A stretch of 59,953 nt of DNA, taken from assembly GCA_018883345.1 (NCBI GenBank), contig VEQG01000009.1:1-59953 (forward strand). Direction: 5' to 3'. A program made the translations under genes and the position numbers. Position 1 is the first letter of the stretch. Each line of letters starts with the position of its first letter. The DNA comes from Candidatus Nanopelagicaceae bacterium. GTDB lineage: Bacteria > Actinomycetota > Actinomycetes > Nanopelagicales > Nanopelagicaceae. Of this stretch, positions 8,628-15,181 are shown piece by piece. The notes below the pieces were generated by a model that was given only the letters and a program-made list of their open reading frames with translations, did not search any database and was not told where the DNA came from.

Positions 8628-11510
8628 TCAAGAGCAACCAGAGGTATTACCGCAACCTTCGCAGACATAGCAAGCGCCAGATGCACGCATCTTTACGCCA
8701 CAGGTCATGCAAAGTGGTGCATCTGATTTGATGCCTGAGATCTTTTCAAGAAGTTCAGTTGATGAACCAACCGCCGATTGTGGCGCTGCGCTTTCGATCT
8801 TGATCTCAACTGGCTTGGCAGGTGAAGTTATTGGCGCCACTGGAGCCACAGGAGCTGCTGCTACTTCGACACCTTGTGCAATTGATGCAGTGATTGCATC
8901 GACATCGGGTGTGTATTCGCCGGTCTCAAGTGCGCGAGCGCGCTCTGAGGCAGTGTAAAGACCGATTGCAGCACGCTCTTCGAATGGTAGGTAATCAAGT
9001 GCTAGACGACGGAAGATGTAATCAAGCATTGATTGTGCCATACGTAAATCTGGATCATCGGTCATACCTGCTGGCTCGAAGCGCAAGTTCATGAACTTCT
9101 CTACGAATGTTTGTAATGGAACTCCGTATTGCAGACCGATTGATACTGCGATGGAGAATGCATCCATCACGCCAGCAAGAGTTGAACCCTGCTTACCAAG
9201 TTTCAAGAAAACTTCACCAAGAGTGCCATCGTTATATGCACCTGCAGTCATGTAGCCCTCTGCGCCACCAACATTAAATGAAGTAGTGCGAGAAGGACGT
9301 GACTTTGGTAAGCGCTTACGAACTGGAGTTGCTGGTGCTTCTGCAGTTGCAGCGGCTTCTTTCTTTTCGGCCTTTGCATCAGATAGTGGCTGGCCAACTT
9401 TGCAATTATCGCGATAGATCGCAATTGCCTTAAGGCCTAGCTTCCAACCCTGGAAGTAGACATCCTCTACCTCTTCAACGGTTGCATCTTCTGGCAAGTT
9501 AACGGTCTTAGAAATCGCACCAGATAGGAATGGCTGGCATGCTGCCATCATTCGAACGTGGCCCATTGGCGCGATAGAACGCTTTCCAAGTGCACAATCG
9601 AAGATGTCGTAGTGCTCTTGCTTTAGGCCAGGCGCATCGATTACGTGGCCATTTGCTGCGATGTACTCAACAATCGCTTCGATGGTCTCTTCGTTGTAGC
9701 CAAGCTTACGAAGCGCTAGCGGGACGGTCTGATTGACGATCTGCATTGATCCACCGCCGACTAACTTCTTGAACTTAACTAGTGAGAAATCAGGCTCGAT
9801 ACCAGTGGTATCGCAATCCATCATCAGACCAATAGTTCCGGTTGGAGCAAGCACAGAGATCTGTGCATTGCGCCAGCCATTCTTATCGCCTATTGCCAAG
9901 CAATCATCCCAGGCCTTATTAGCCGCTGCCCATACATCTGCATCCATTGTTGCAAATGATTTTGCAGCAGATGATGCTGATGCGTGCTTACGCATTACGC
10001 GAGCATGTGGTTGTGCATTACGTGCAAAGCCATCGTAAGCACCAACAATGCCTGCAAGTTCTGCAGAGCGCTTGTAGGTAATACCTGACATCAAAGAGGT
10101 AATCGCACCAGCTAGGGCACGGCCACCTTCTGAATCGTATGCAAGGCCAGATGCCATAAGTAGCGCACCAAGGTTTGCATAACCAATACCTAGCTGACGG
10201 TAACGCTTTGTGGTGTCACCAATTGCTTCAGTTGGGAAATCAGCGAAGCAGATTGAGATATCCATTGCAGTAATGATCATCTCTGCTGCTTTCGCAAAGG
10301 TACGTGAATCAAATGAACCATCTTGCTTTAAGAACTTCATCAAGTTAAGTGAAGCTAAGTTGCAAGAAGAGTTATCTAATGACATGTATTCAGAGCATGG
10401 GTTTGATGCATTGATGCGACCGGTCTCTGGATTTGTATGCCAATCATTAATTGTGGTGTCGTACTGAATTCCTGGATCAGCGCATGCCCATGCAGCTTCT
10501 GCCATCTTGCGGAATAGTTGACGAGCATCAATCTCTTCAATTACTTCTCCGGTAGCGCGCGCCTTAAGACCGAACTTCTCGCCCTTTTCGTATGCGTGCA
10601 TGAAATCATCTGAAACGCGAACTGAGTTATTTGCGTTCTGGTATTGAACAGAGATGATGTCCTTGCCACCTAGATCCATATCGAAACCAGCATCGCGAAG
10701 TGCGCGAATCTTGTCCTCTTCACGGACCTTGGTCTCAATGAACTCTTCGATATCTGGATGATCTACATCTAAAACAACCATCTTTGCCGCACGACGTGTT
10801 GCGCCACCTGACTTAATGGTTCCGGCAGAAGCATCAGCACCACGCATAAATGAAACTGGGCCAGATGCGGTTCCGCCTGATTTTAGAAGCTCTTTTGAAG
10901 AGCGAATGCGTGAAAGGTTTAGACCAGCACCAGATCCACCTTTGAAAATCATTCCCTCTTCGCGATACCAGTTAAGGATTGAATCCATGGTGTCATCTAC
11001 AGACAAGATAAAGCATGCGCTTACCTGCTGTGGTTGGTTGGTACCAACATTGAACCAAACTGGTGAGTTAAAACTAAATACCTGATGCAACAACATGTAT
11101 GTCAATTCATGTTCGAAAACTTGTGCATCTTTATCTGTTGCGAAATATCCGTGTTCTTTACCCGCCTTGGTGTAAGTAAGAACCACGCGATCGATTACTT
11201 GACGTAGTGACCATTCGCGATCTTCACGTCCAACAGCACCACGGAAATATTTGGTGGTAACAATTGTCGATGCGTTAATTGACCAGAAATCTGGAAACTC
11301 AACCCCACGTTGTTCGAAGACGGTCTCGCCGGTCTTCCAATTTTGTTGAACAACATCGCGACGTTCCCAACTTACTTCGTCGTATGGATGCACACCTTCG
11401 TTGGTGTAAATGCGCTCAATACTTAGGCCTTTGCCCTTTTTGGTGTTATGAGCGAAAAGATCTTTGACAGAAGATCCTTTAGTAGGTCGATTGATGACCG
11501 TGTCTGACAT
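8628..11510 (-). CDS. nrdJ: Adenosylcobalamin-dependent ribonucleotide reductase (class II)
   Basis: Reduces ribonucleotides to deoxyribonucleotides using a B12-generated thiyl radical, needing no second subunit and no oxygen. The protein is 960 residues, the usual size for the long class II form. Visible features are FNSPVWFNVG (147-156), the redox cysteine in VSACF (166), the phosphate-binding GGSGAG stretch near 191, the catalytic NPCSE (370-374, radical Cys372), the partner Cys in SSCNL, and PTGTIG further on. The C-terminus carries CMTCGVKMRASGACYVCEGCG, a mobile redox/zinc tail. It starts 33 bp after nrdR, so the two are probably co-transcribed under NrdR control. Confidence 0.95.
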   Translation of the reverse strand: MSDTVINRPTKGSSVKDLFAHNTKKGKGLSIERIYTNEGVHPYDEVSWERRDVVQQNWKTGETVFEQRGVEFPDFWSINASTIVTTKYFRGAVGREDREWSLRQVIDRVVLTYTKAGKEHGYFATDKDAQVFEHELTYMLLHQVFSFNSPVWFNVGTNQPQQVSACFILSVDDTMDSILNWYREEGMIFKGGSGAGLNLSRIRSSKELLKSGGTASGPVSFMRGADASAGTIKSGGATRRAAKMVVLDVDHPDIEEFIETKVREEDKIRALRDAGFDMDLGGKDIISVQYQNANNSVRVSDDFMHAYEKGEKFGLKARATGEVIEEIDARQLFRKMAEAAWACADPGIQYDTTINDWHTNPETGRINASNPCSEYMSLDNSSCNLASLNLMKFLKQDGSFDSRTFAKAAEMIITAMDISICFADFPTEAIGDTTKRYRQLGIGYANLGALLMASGLAYDSEGGRALAGAITSLMSGITYKRSAELAGIVGAYDGFARNAQPHARVMRKHASASSAAKSFATMDADVWAAANKAWDDCLAIGDKNGWRNAQISVLAPTGTIGLMMDCDTTGIEPDFSLVKFKKLVGGGSMQIVNQTVPLALRKLGYNEETIEAIVEYIAANGHVIDAPGLKQEHYDIFDCALGKRSIAPMGHVRMMAACQPFLSGAISKTVNLPEDATVEEVEDVYFQGWKLGLKAIAIYRDNCKVGQPLSDAKAEKKEAAATAEAPATPVRKRLPKSRPSRTTSFNVGGAEGYMTAGAYNDGTLGEVFLKLGKQGSTLAGVMDAFSIAVSIGLQYGVPLQTFVEKFMNLRFEPAGMTDDPDLRMAQSMLDYIFRRLALDYLPFEERAAIGLYTASERARALETGEYTPDVDAITASIAQGVEVAAAPVAPVAPITSPAKPVEIKIESAAPQSAVGSSTELLEKISGIKSDAPLCMTCGVKMRASGACYVCEGCGNTSGCS

Positions 11511-11543
11511 TGGTGCTCTTTCTCTAGTGTGTTTAGTTTTTAT

Positions 11544-12071
11544 TTATCCGCGTGGGGATACGGATTTCATTGCTGAATTTTTTACTGAACTGTTTTCTTC
11601 ATTTGAAGCTAATGTTGCAGCTGCTGTTGGGAATTCTCGAAGCAGGGAAATTTCGCCTTCGAAGTCAGCAAGGGAAGCAAAGTTACGATATACCGAGGCA
11701 AATCGTAGGTAAGCCACGGCATCTAATTCTTTTAGTGGCGCAAGTATCGCCATTCCCACTTCATGCGCCTCAATATCTGCTTGGCCAGATTTGCGAAGCG
11801 TCTCTTCAACGCAAGATGCCAAGCGAGCCAGATCATCTTCTGAGACCGGGCGACCTTGGCAGGCCTTGCGGACGCCGTTGATCACCTTTGCGCGGCTAAA
11901 TGGTTCGGAGATTCCTGATCGTTTAATGACGTTAAGAATGGTGGTCTCTTGAGTTGAGAATCGCTGGCCGCACTCTGGGCATTCACGGCGGCGGCGGATC
12001 TGAAGACCATCTTCAACTACGCGAGAGTCGACAACACGTGAATCATCATGCTTGCAAAAAGGGCAATTCAC
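11544..12071 (-). CDS. nrdR: NrdR transcriptional repressor of ribonucleotide reductase genes
   Basis: A 175-residue ATP/dATP-sensing repressor. The zinc ribbon opens the protein ([16 protein letters not shown], then [10 protein letters not shown]) and the ATP cone follows ([24 protein letters not shown]), with a conserved end [13 protein letters not shown]. The start is GTG at 12069-12071: GAGGAG lies 8 or so bases upstream and it is the only start that puts the zinc ribbon at the N-terminus. A reading frame continues 26 codons further upstream but lacks homology. It lies directly upstream of nrdJ, its expected target. Confidence 0.95.
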   Translation of the reverse strand: MNCPFCKHDDSRVVDSRVVEDGLQIRRRRECPECGQRFSTQETTILNVIKRSGISEPFSRAKVINGVRKACQGRPVSEDDLARLASCVEETLRKSGQADIEAHEVGMAILAPLKELDAVAYLRFASVYRNFASLADFEGEISLLREFPTAAATLASNEENSSVKNSAMKSVSPRG

Positions 12072-12122
12072 CTTCTGTCTCCTCTCTTGCTTATTCTCGT
12101 GCTTGGATAGAAGCGGTAACTT

Positions 12123-12149
12123 AGCGTATTCAACTTCCAATAACCACAA
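12123..12149 (-). promoter_or_regulatory. Candidate nrdR-nrdJ promoter
   Basis: On the minus strand TTGTGG (complement of 12144-12149) and TACGCT (complement of 12123-12128) are spaced 15 bp, followed by about 50 bp to the GTG start. The -35 box coincides with one of the candidate NrdR boxes. The spacing is short of ideal, so this is tentative. Confidence 0.3.
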
Positions 12150-12159
12150 CTAATGGAAG
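12144..12159. promoter_or_regulatory. Candidate NrdR box (weaker, promoter-proximal)
   Basis: CCACAACTAATGGAAG matches the NrdR box consensus (acaCwAtATaTwGtgt) at about half of its positions. It is supported mainly by starting exactly 31 bp from the better box at 12175, the usual three-turn spacing of tandem NrdR boxes. Confidence 0.35.
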
Positions 12160-12174
12160 TTTTGATGCTTTGAA

Positions 12175-12190
12175 CCACTACATATTGGGG
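12175..12190. promoter_or_regulatory. Candidate NrdR box (better match)
   Basis: CCACTACATATTGGGG matches about 12 of 16 positions of the NrdR box consensus, including the central ATAT-like core and flanking C and G. It is about 100 bp upstream of nrdR, in the right place for autoregulation of nrdR-nrdJ. Confidence 0.5.
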
Positions 12191-12277
12191 TAAGTGAGAG
12201 AACCATAAAGCATGACTTGAAGGTTGTAAATCATCTGAGCATGCGCGACACGCGCGAGTATTTTTACTCTATAGCGA

Positions 12278-12315
12278 GAGGCTAACTAGAGGCTAATTAG
12301 AGGCTAATTAGAGGC
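12278..12315. repeat. 11-bp tandem repeat (about 3 copies)
   Basis: GAGGCTAACTA, GAGGCTAATTA and GAGGCTAATTA run in tandem and end inside the last codons of the NlpC/P60 gene, so the stop codon lies within the array. On the minus strand the array is the first part of the 3' untranslated region. Confidence 0.75.
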
Positions 12316-13306
12316 GTTTAGCGCCAACAAAGGGCTTACTGCCTAAACGAATAGCCGTGGCAATCTCAACGCGCTTTCCCGGACGAGGTGCATGGACCAT
12401 CTTGCCTTTGCCCATATAAATACCGACATGGCTAATCGGACGACCAAAGAAGACTAGATCACCGGGCGCGAGCGCGCTTCGTGGCACATTCTTGCCATAT
12501 CTAAATTGGGCAGCTGCAAAGTGCGGCATTGATACACCAGCCTTTTGGAAGGCGCGCATCGTTAAACCACTGCAATCCCATTTGGTTGGCCCGGCGCCTG
12601 CCCATACATAAATATCGCCTAATTGATCAAGTGCATATTTCAAAGCAATTGCGCCCTTAGTTGAACCACCTGCATATAGAGCAGCCAATCGCTTTGATTC
12701 AGCAAGAATCTTCTTCTGCTCAGCATCATCTGCCGCAGCAAGTCTTGCGCGCTCCTCTGCCTTTAAAGAAGCCAATAATTTTTCAGCCTTTTTCAACGCG
12801 GCATTTGCAGAGGCCACTTGTTTTTCTAACCTTGCTTGTGCAGCTTTTAACTGCGCAGTGCGGTCAGAGACTACTAATTGACTTGATTGCAAGCCTTGGC
12901 TGTAAGTCTGCAATTGGCGAAGTTTTGTTGAATATCTCTGCGCCAACACATCAAGCATCGCAGCATCAGATAGATACTTCGCAGGATCTCTTGAAAGCAG
13001 AAGTTCCAGGCCATTTCCTAGTCCGCCATTCTTGTAATTCTCAACGGCTAACTTTGAAATTTCACTCTTTAATTTATTAGCTTTGGCATTGGCTGCCGCT
13101 TCTCCAGCTTTTAAACCATTTAATTCGCGCTGCAATTTTGAGATCTGATATTTAATTCCATTAGCAGCTTCATATTTTCCAGCCGCCTCTTCACGAAGTT
13201 CATTAACCTGTTTCTGAACTTGGGCGGCTGTAGGCGCGCCAGTAGCGCTCGGAACTAGCGTCACGGCTAGGGCTACCGATGCAGTTAGGGAAATCAACTT
13301 GCGCAT
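12308..13306 (-). CDS. NlpC/P60 peptidoglycan endopeptidase with coiled-coil (RipA-like)
   Basis: A 332-residue secreted wall hydrolase. A signal peptide (about 1-23, ending SATGA) is followed by a long Ala/Lys/Glu-rich coiled coil (about 30-215), as in actinobacterial RipA and Bacillus CwlO-like proteins, whose coiled coil restrains and localises the enzyme. The NlpC/P60 domain (about 220-332) has the catalytic Cys in KWDCSGLT, the His in ISHVGIYMG, and a further His in MVHAPRPG. It likely cleaves the stem peptide between D-Glu and diaminopimelate during daughter-cell separation or growth. No SH3 or LysM domain is present. Confidence 0.9.
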   Translation of the reverse strand: MRKLISLTASVALAVTLVPSATGAPTAAQVQKQVNELREEAAGKYEAANGIKYQISKLQRELNGLKAGEAAANAKANKLKSEISKLAVENYKNGGLGNGLELLLSRDPAKYLSDAAMLDVLAQRYSTKLRQLQTYSQGLQSSQLVVSDRTAQLKAAQARLEKQVASANAALKKAEKLLASLKAEERARLAAADDAEQKKILAESKRLAALYAGGSTKGAIALKYALDQLGDIYVWAGAGPTKWDCSGLTMRAFQKAGVSMPHFAAAQFRYGKNVPRSALAPGDLVFFGRPISHVGIYMGKGKMVHAPRPGKRVEIATAIRLGSKPFVGAKRL

Positions 13307-13430
13307 AGAACGTAAAGGCTACATCGGTGAGTGAAAAATGGCTAAAAAAATCGGGTAAAAATCCTTATTTATCAAGGTTTTCACAGGTTTGACGCTGGAA
13401 ATTGCGCCTATTCGTAAAGCGCGATGTGTC

Positions 13431-14033
13431 CTATTTGGCCAAGGGGCCTAACTTGTAGGAATCTAATCGAACTGCAGGTTTGCTCTGATTTTCATGTTGC
13501 GAATTAAAAGCAGCGCTTCCATCTACACCGCATAAAGACAAAATAGCTGAAGCCCCACCTGGATGTGAATTAATCCAACGAGTTAGATCATAAACATAAT
13601 TATCAATAATCGTCCAACAACTTTGGCGTGAATTATTAGCTTTTACTTGGGCTAATGTGTAACCCGAATTAGCAGCGGTTGGAGTTGCTGATTTGGAAGG
13701 AGTTTGAGTTGGGGTTGAATCAGTAGTTGGTGTGGGAGTCGGTGTGGGAGTCGGTGTGGGAGTTGCTGGTGTTGGTTTTGGTGTTGGGGATTGCTTTTTT
13801 ACTTGAACGCCCTTATTCCAAATTAATTTTTTACCAGAATTGTTTGACTTAATACAAGTGAAAATTTTATTCTGGTAGGTAACTTTCTGATTTAAGACTT
13901 TACAACTTGCTCCTGGAGTTATCTTGGTAGCTGCCGATGAATTAGTCGGCAAAGGCGCCAAAAAGAGCGATGAAATAAGGGTTATTTTGAGGGCTTTCTT
14001 TAAAGCTGCCTTTTTCAATACTCCGGTGGTCAT
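13431..14033 (-). CDS. Secreted cytochrome b5-like heme-binding protein
   Basis: A 200-residue exported protein in three parts. A signal peptide (about 1-34, hydrophobic ITLISSLFLAPL) leads a small domain with ASCKVLNQKVTYQNKIFTC and KKLIWNKG (about 35-80). A Pro/Thr-rich linker (about 82-118) is encoded partly by three 12-bp repeats at 13729-13764. The C-terminal domain (about 122-197) follows the cytochrome b5 pattern: YTLAQVKANN, SCWTIIDNYVYDLTRWI, NSHPGGASAIL, then GVDGSAAFNSQH. The HPGG His and the later NSQH His are the expected heme ligands. An exported b5 domain suggests an extracytoplasmic electron-transfer or heme-binding role; the partner is unknown. Confidence 0.8.
   Translation of the reverse strand: MTTGVLKKAALKKALKITLISSLFLAPLPTNSSAATKITPGASCKVLNQKVTYQNKIFTCIKSNNSGKKLIWNKGVQVKKQSPTPKPTPATPTPTPTPTPTPTTDSTPTQTPSKSATPTAANSGYTLAQVKANNSRQSCWTIIDNYVYDLTRWINSHPGGASAILSLCGVDGSAAFNSQHENQSKPAVRLDSYKLGPLAK
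13729..13764. repeat. 12-bp minisatellite, three copies
   Basis: GGTGTGGGAGTC repeated three times (last copy ends in T) inside the Pro/Thr linker of the cytochrome b5-like gene; it encodes a PTPT-type linker that could change length by slippage without shifting the frame. Confidence 0.85.
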
Positions 14034-14070
14034 AGGAAAATATTAAAGGAGCGCTATTGTTTAAAAAACT

Positions 14071-14691
14071 CTAGCGGACGCTTCGAAGTACTGCGGTTAC
14101 TTTGCCAAGAATTTCACAGTTATCGCCATTGATTGGCTGGTAATCAGGGTTAGCTGGCATTAACCAGATATGGCCATCCTTACGGGTAAAAGTCTTAACT
14201 GTCGCCTCTCCATCAATCATGGCCGCGACAATTTCGCCCTTTTCGCAAGTTTTCTGAGAGCGGATCACAACGTAATCGCCATCGCAGATTGCAGCTTCGA
14301 TCATTGAATCGCCAACTACTTTGAGCATAAATAATTCGCCACTTCCGACGATTGATTCAGGAAGCGGAAAGGTCTCTTCGATGTGCTGTTCGGCCAAAAT
14401 TGGGCCACCAGCTGCGATGCGACCAACGAGAGGAATCTGGCGGGAGCGATCTGCGATTACGTTGGAATCTGATTCGACCACTTCGATGGCGCGGCCAAGG
14501 CTGGCATCGCGGCGGATAAATCCCGCTTCCTCGAGCGCCTTTAGCTGGTACTGGACTGAGGCTGAGCTTGAGAGCCCTGCCGCTACCCCGATCTCACGGA
14601 TCGATGGTGGGTAGCCATTGTTTTGAATGCCCTCTTGAATCGCAGTGAGGATCTTTACCTGGCGCGGGGATAGGCCGGATGTATCTGTCAT
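14071..14691 (-). CDS. lexA: LexA SOS repressor
   Basis: A 206-residue repressor that undergoes RecA-stimulated self-cleavage. The N-terminal winged helix is visible (PPSIREIGVAAGLSSSASVQYQLKALEEAGFIRR, about 28-61). The cleavage site is Ala94-Gly95 in RIAAGGP; the catalytic dyad is Ser129 (VVGDSM) and Lys166 (EATVKTF). A LexA-box-like sequence at 14724-14737 lies about 33 bp upstream of the ATG, consistent with autoregulation. No Shine-Dalgarno sequence is evident, so the message may be nearly leaderless. It is divergent from a LysM protein gene, the arrangement seen for SOS division inhibitors next to lexA in Mycobacterium, Corynebacterium and Bacillus. Confidence 0.97.
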   Translation of the reverse strand: MTDTSGLSPRQVKILTAIQEGIQNNGYPPSIREIGVAAGLSSSASVQYQLKALEEAGFIRRDASLGRAIEVVESDSNVIADRSRQIPLVGRIAAGGPILAEQHIEETFPLPESIVGSGELFMLKVVGDSMIEAAICDGDYVVIRSQKTCEKGEIVAAMIDGEATVKTFTRKDGHIWLMPANPDYQPINGDNCEILGKVTAVLRSVR

Positions 14692-14723
14692 GGCATAAGG
14701 GTCTCATAGCAGGAAAGAAAATT

Positions 14724-14737
14724 CAAACATTTGTTCG
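14724..14737. promoter_or_regulatory. LexA box, lexA-proximal (imperfect)
   Basis: CAAACATTTGTTCG matches the Gram-positive/actinobacterial SOS box CGAACRNRYGTTYG except at position 2 and in the central bases. It lies 33 bp upstream of lexA, where it would mediate autoregulation. Confidence 0.65.
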
Positions 14738-14745
14738 AAAATTTC

Positions 14746-14775
14746 TTGACCTATGTCGGTGGGGTGTTCTATGGT
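14746..14775 (+). promoter_or_regulatory. Candidate promoter of the LysM protein gene
   Basis: TTGACC (14746-14751) and TATGGT (14770-14775) with an 18-bp spacer. The predicted start of transcription (about 14782) abuts the strong LexA box at 14785, so bound LexA would block initiation. Confidence 0.55.
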
Positions 14776-14784
14776 TCTCTTATT

Positions 14785-14798
14785 CGAACAGGTGTTCG
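14785..14798. promoter_or_regulatory. LexA box, LysM-gene-proximal (consensus)
   Basis: CGAACAGGTGTTCG is a full match to the SOS box CGAACRNRYGTTYG with intact 5-bp arms. It sits just downstream of the candidate -10 box of the LysM gene, about 50 bp before its start codon. Confidence 0.88.
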
Positions 14799-14824
14799 AT
14801 AAACCAAAGTAGCCTTCCCCGAGG

Positions 14825-14840
14825 CTCCTAAATGTAGGAG
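14825..14840 (+). promoter_or_regulatory. Hairpin that sequesters the Shine-Dalgarno sequence
   Basis: CTCCTA-AATG-TAGGAG forms a perfect 6-bp stem with a 4-base loop. Its 3' arm is the TAGGAG ribosome-binding site used by the ATG at 14849, so folding would reduce translation of the LysM protein. Confidence 0.55.
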
Positions 14841-14848
14841 TGAAGACC

Positions 14849-15166
14849 ATGAGCAATATCCGTCGAAATACCAGAAGTCGCCGAGCAAATATCCGTCTTG
14901 CCCGCTTCCTCGTGGTCCTATCACTTACAACTGTTTTTGGCGCAGGTTTCGCGATGCAAGCTGGCGCCGGTTCAAAGGATCTTCCTACGAAAGCTGGCGC
15001 TTACGTCACTGTAACGCTCGCACCTGGCGAAACTCTCTGGTCGCTAGCAAAGGCGCTTAACGATGGCGGAGATGTGCGCGAACTTGTAGACACAATCATC
15101 AAAGTTAATGGATTGACTTCAAGTGATATCGCTGCAGGCAGCAAAATCCGAGTACCGCTAAATTAA
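14849..15166 (+). CDS. SOS-controlled LysM membrane protein, likely division inhibitor (YneA/ChiZ/DivS type)
   Basis: A 105-residue protein with a basic N-terminus (RRNTRSRRANIR), one membrane segment (about 18-38) and a LysM domain (about 52-104: YVTVTLAPGETLWSLAKAL, VNGLTSSDI, GSKIRVP). This is the layout of Bacillus YneA and mycobacterial Rv2719c/ChiZ, SOS-induced proteins encoded beside lexA that delay division. ATG 14849 is preferred because TAGGAG lies 8 bases upstream; GTG 14840 overlaps that site. A consensus LexA box and promoter precede it. The division-inhibitor role is inferred from gene position and domain layout. Confidence 0.82.
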   Translation: MSNIRRNTRSRRANIRLARFLVVLSLTTVFGAGFAMQAGAGSKDLPTKAGAYVTVTLAPGETLWSLAKALNDGGDVRELVDTIIKVNGLTSSDIAAGSKIRVPLN

Positions 15167-15181
15167 TTTTTCTTAAGCAAA

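Noticed and set aside
12072-12307. Cobalamin riboswitch before nrdR-nrdJ
   Set aside because: No B12-box-like sequence and the region contains NrdR-box candidates and the end of another gene.
12278-12315. Possible CRISPR-like array
   Set aside because: Units are 11 bp and contiguous with no spacers; a simple tandem repeat.
13307-13430. c-di-AMP (ydaO-type) riboswitch before the NlpC/P60 gene
   Set aside because: Such riboswitches often precede wall hydrolase genes in actinobacteria, but I find none of the conserved motif sequences in this 124-bp gap.
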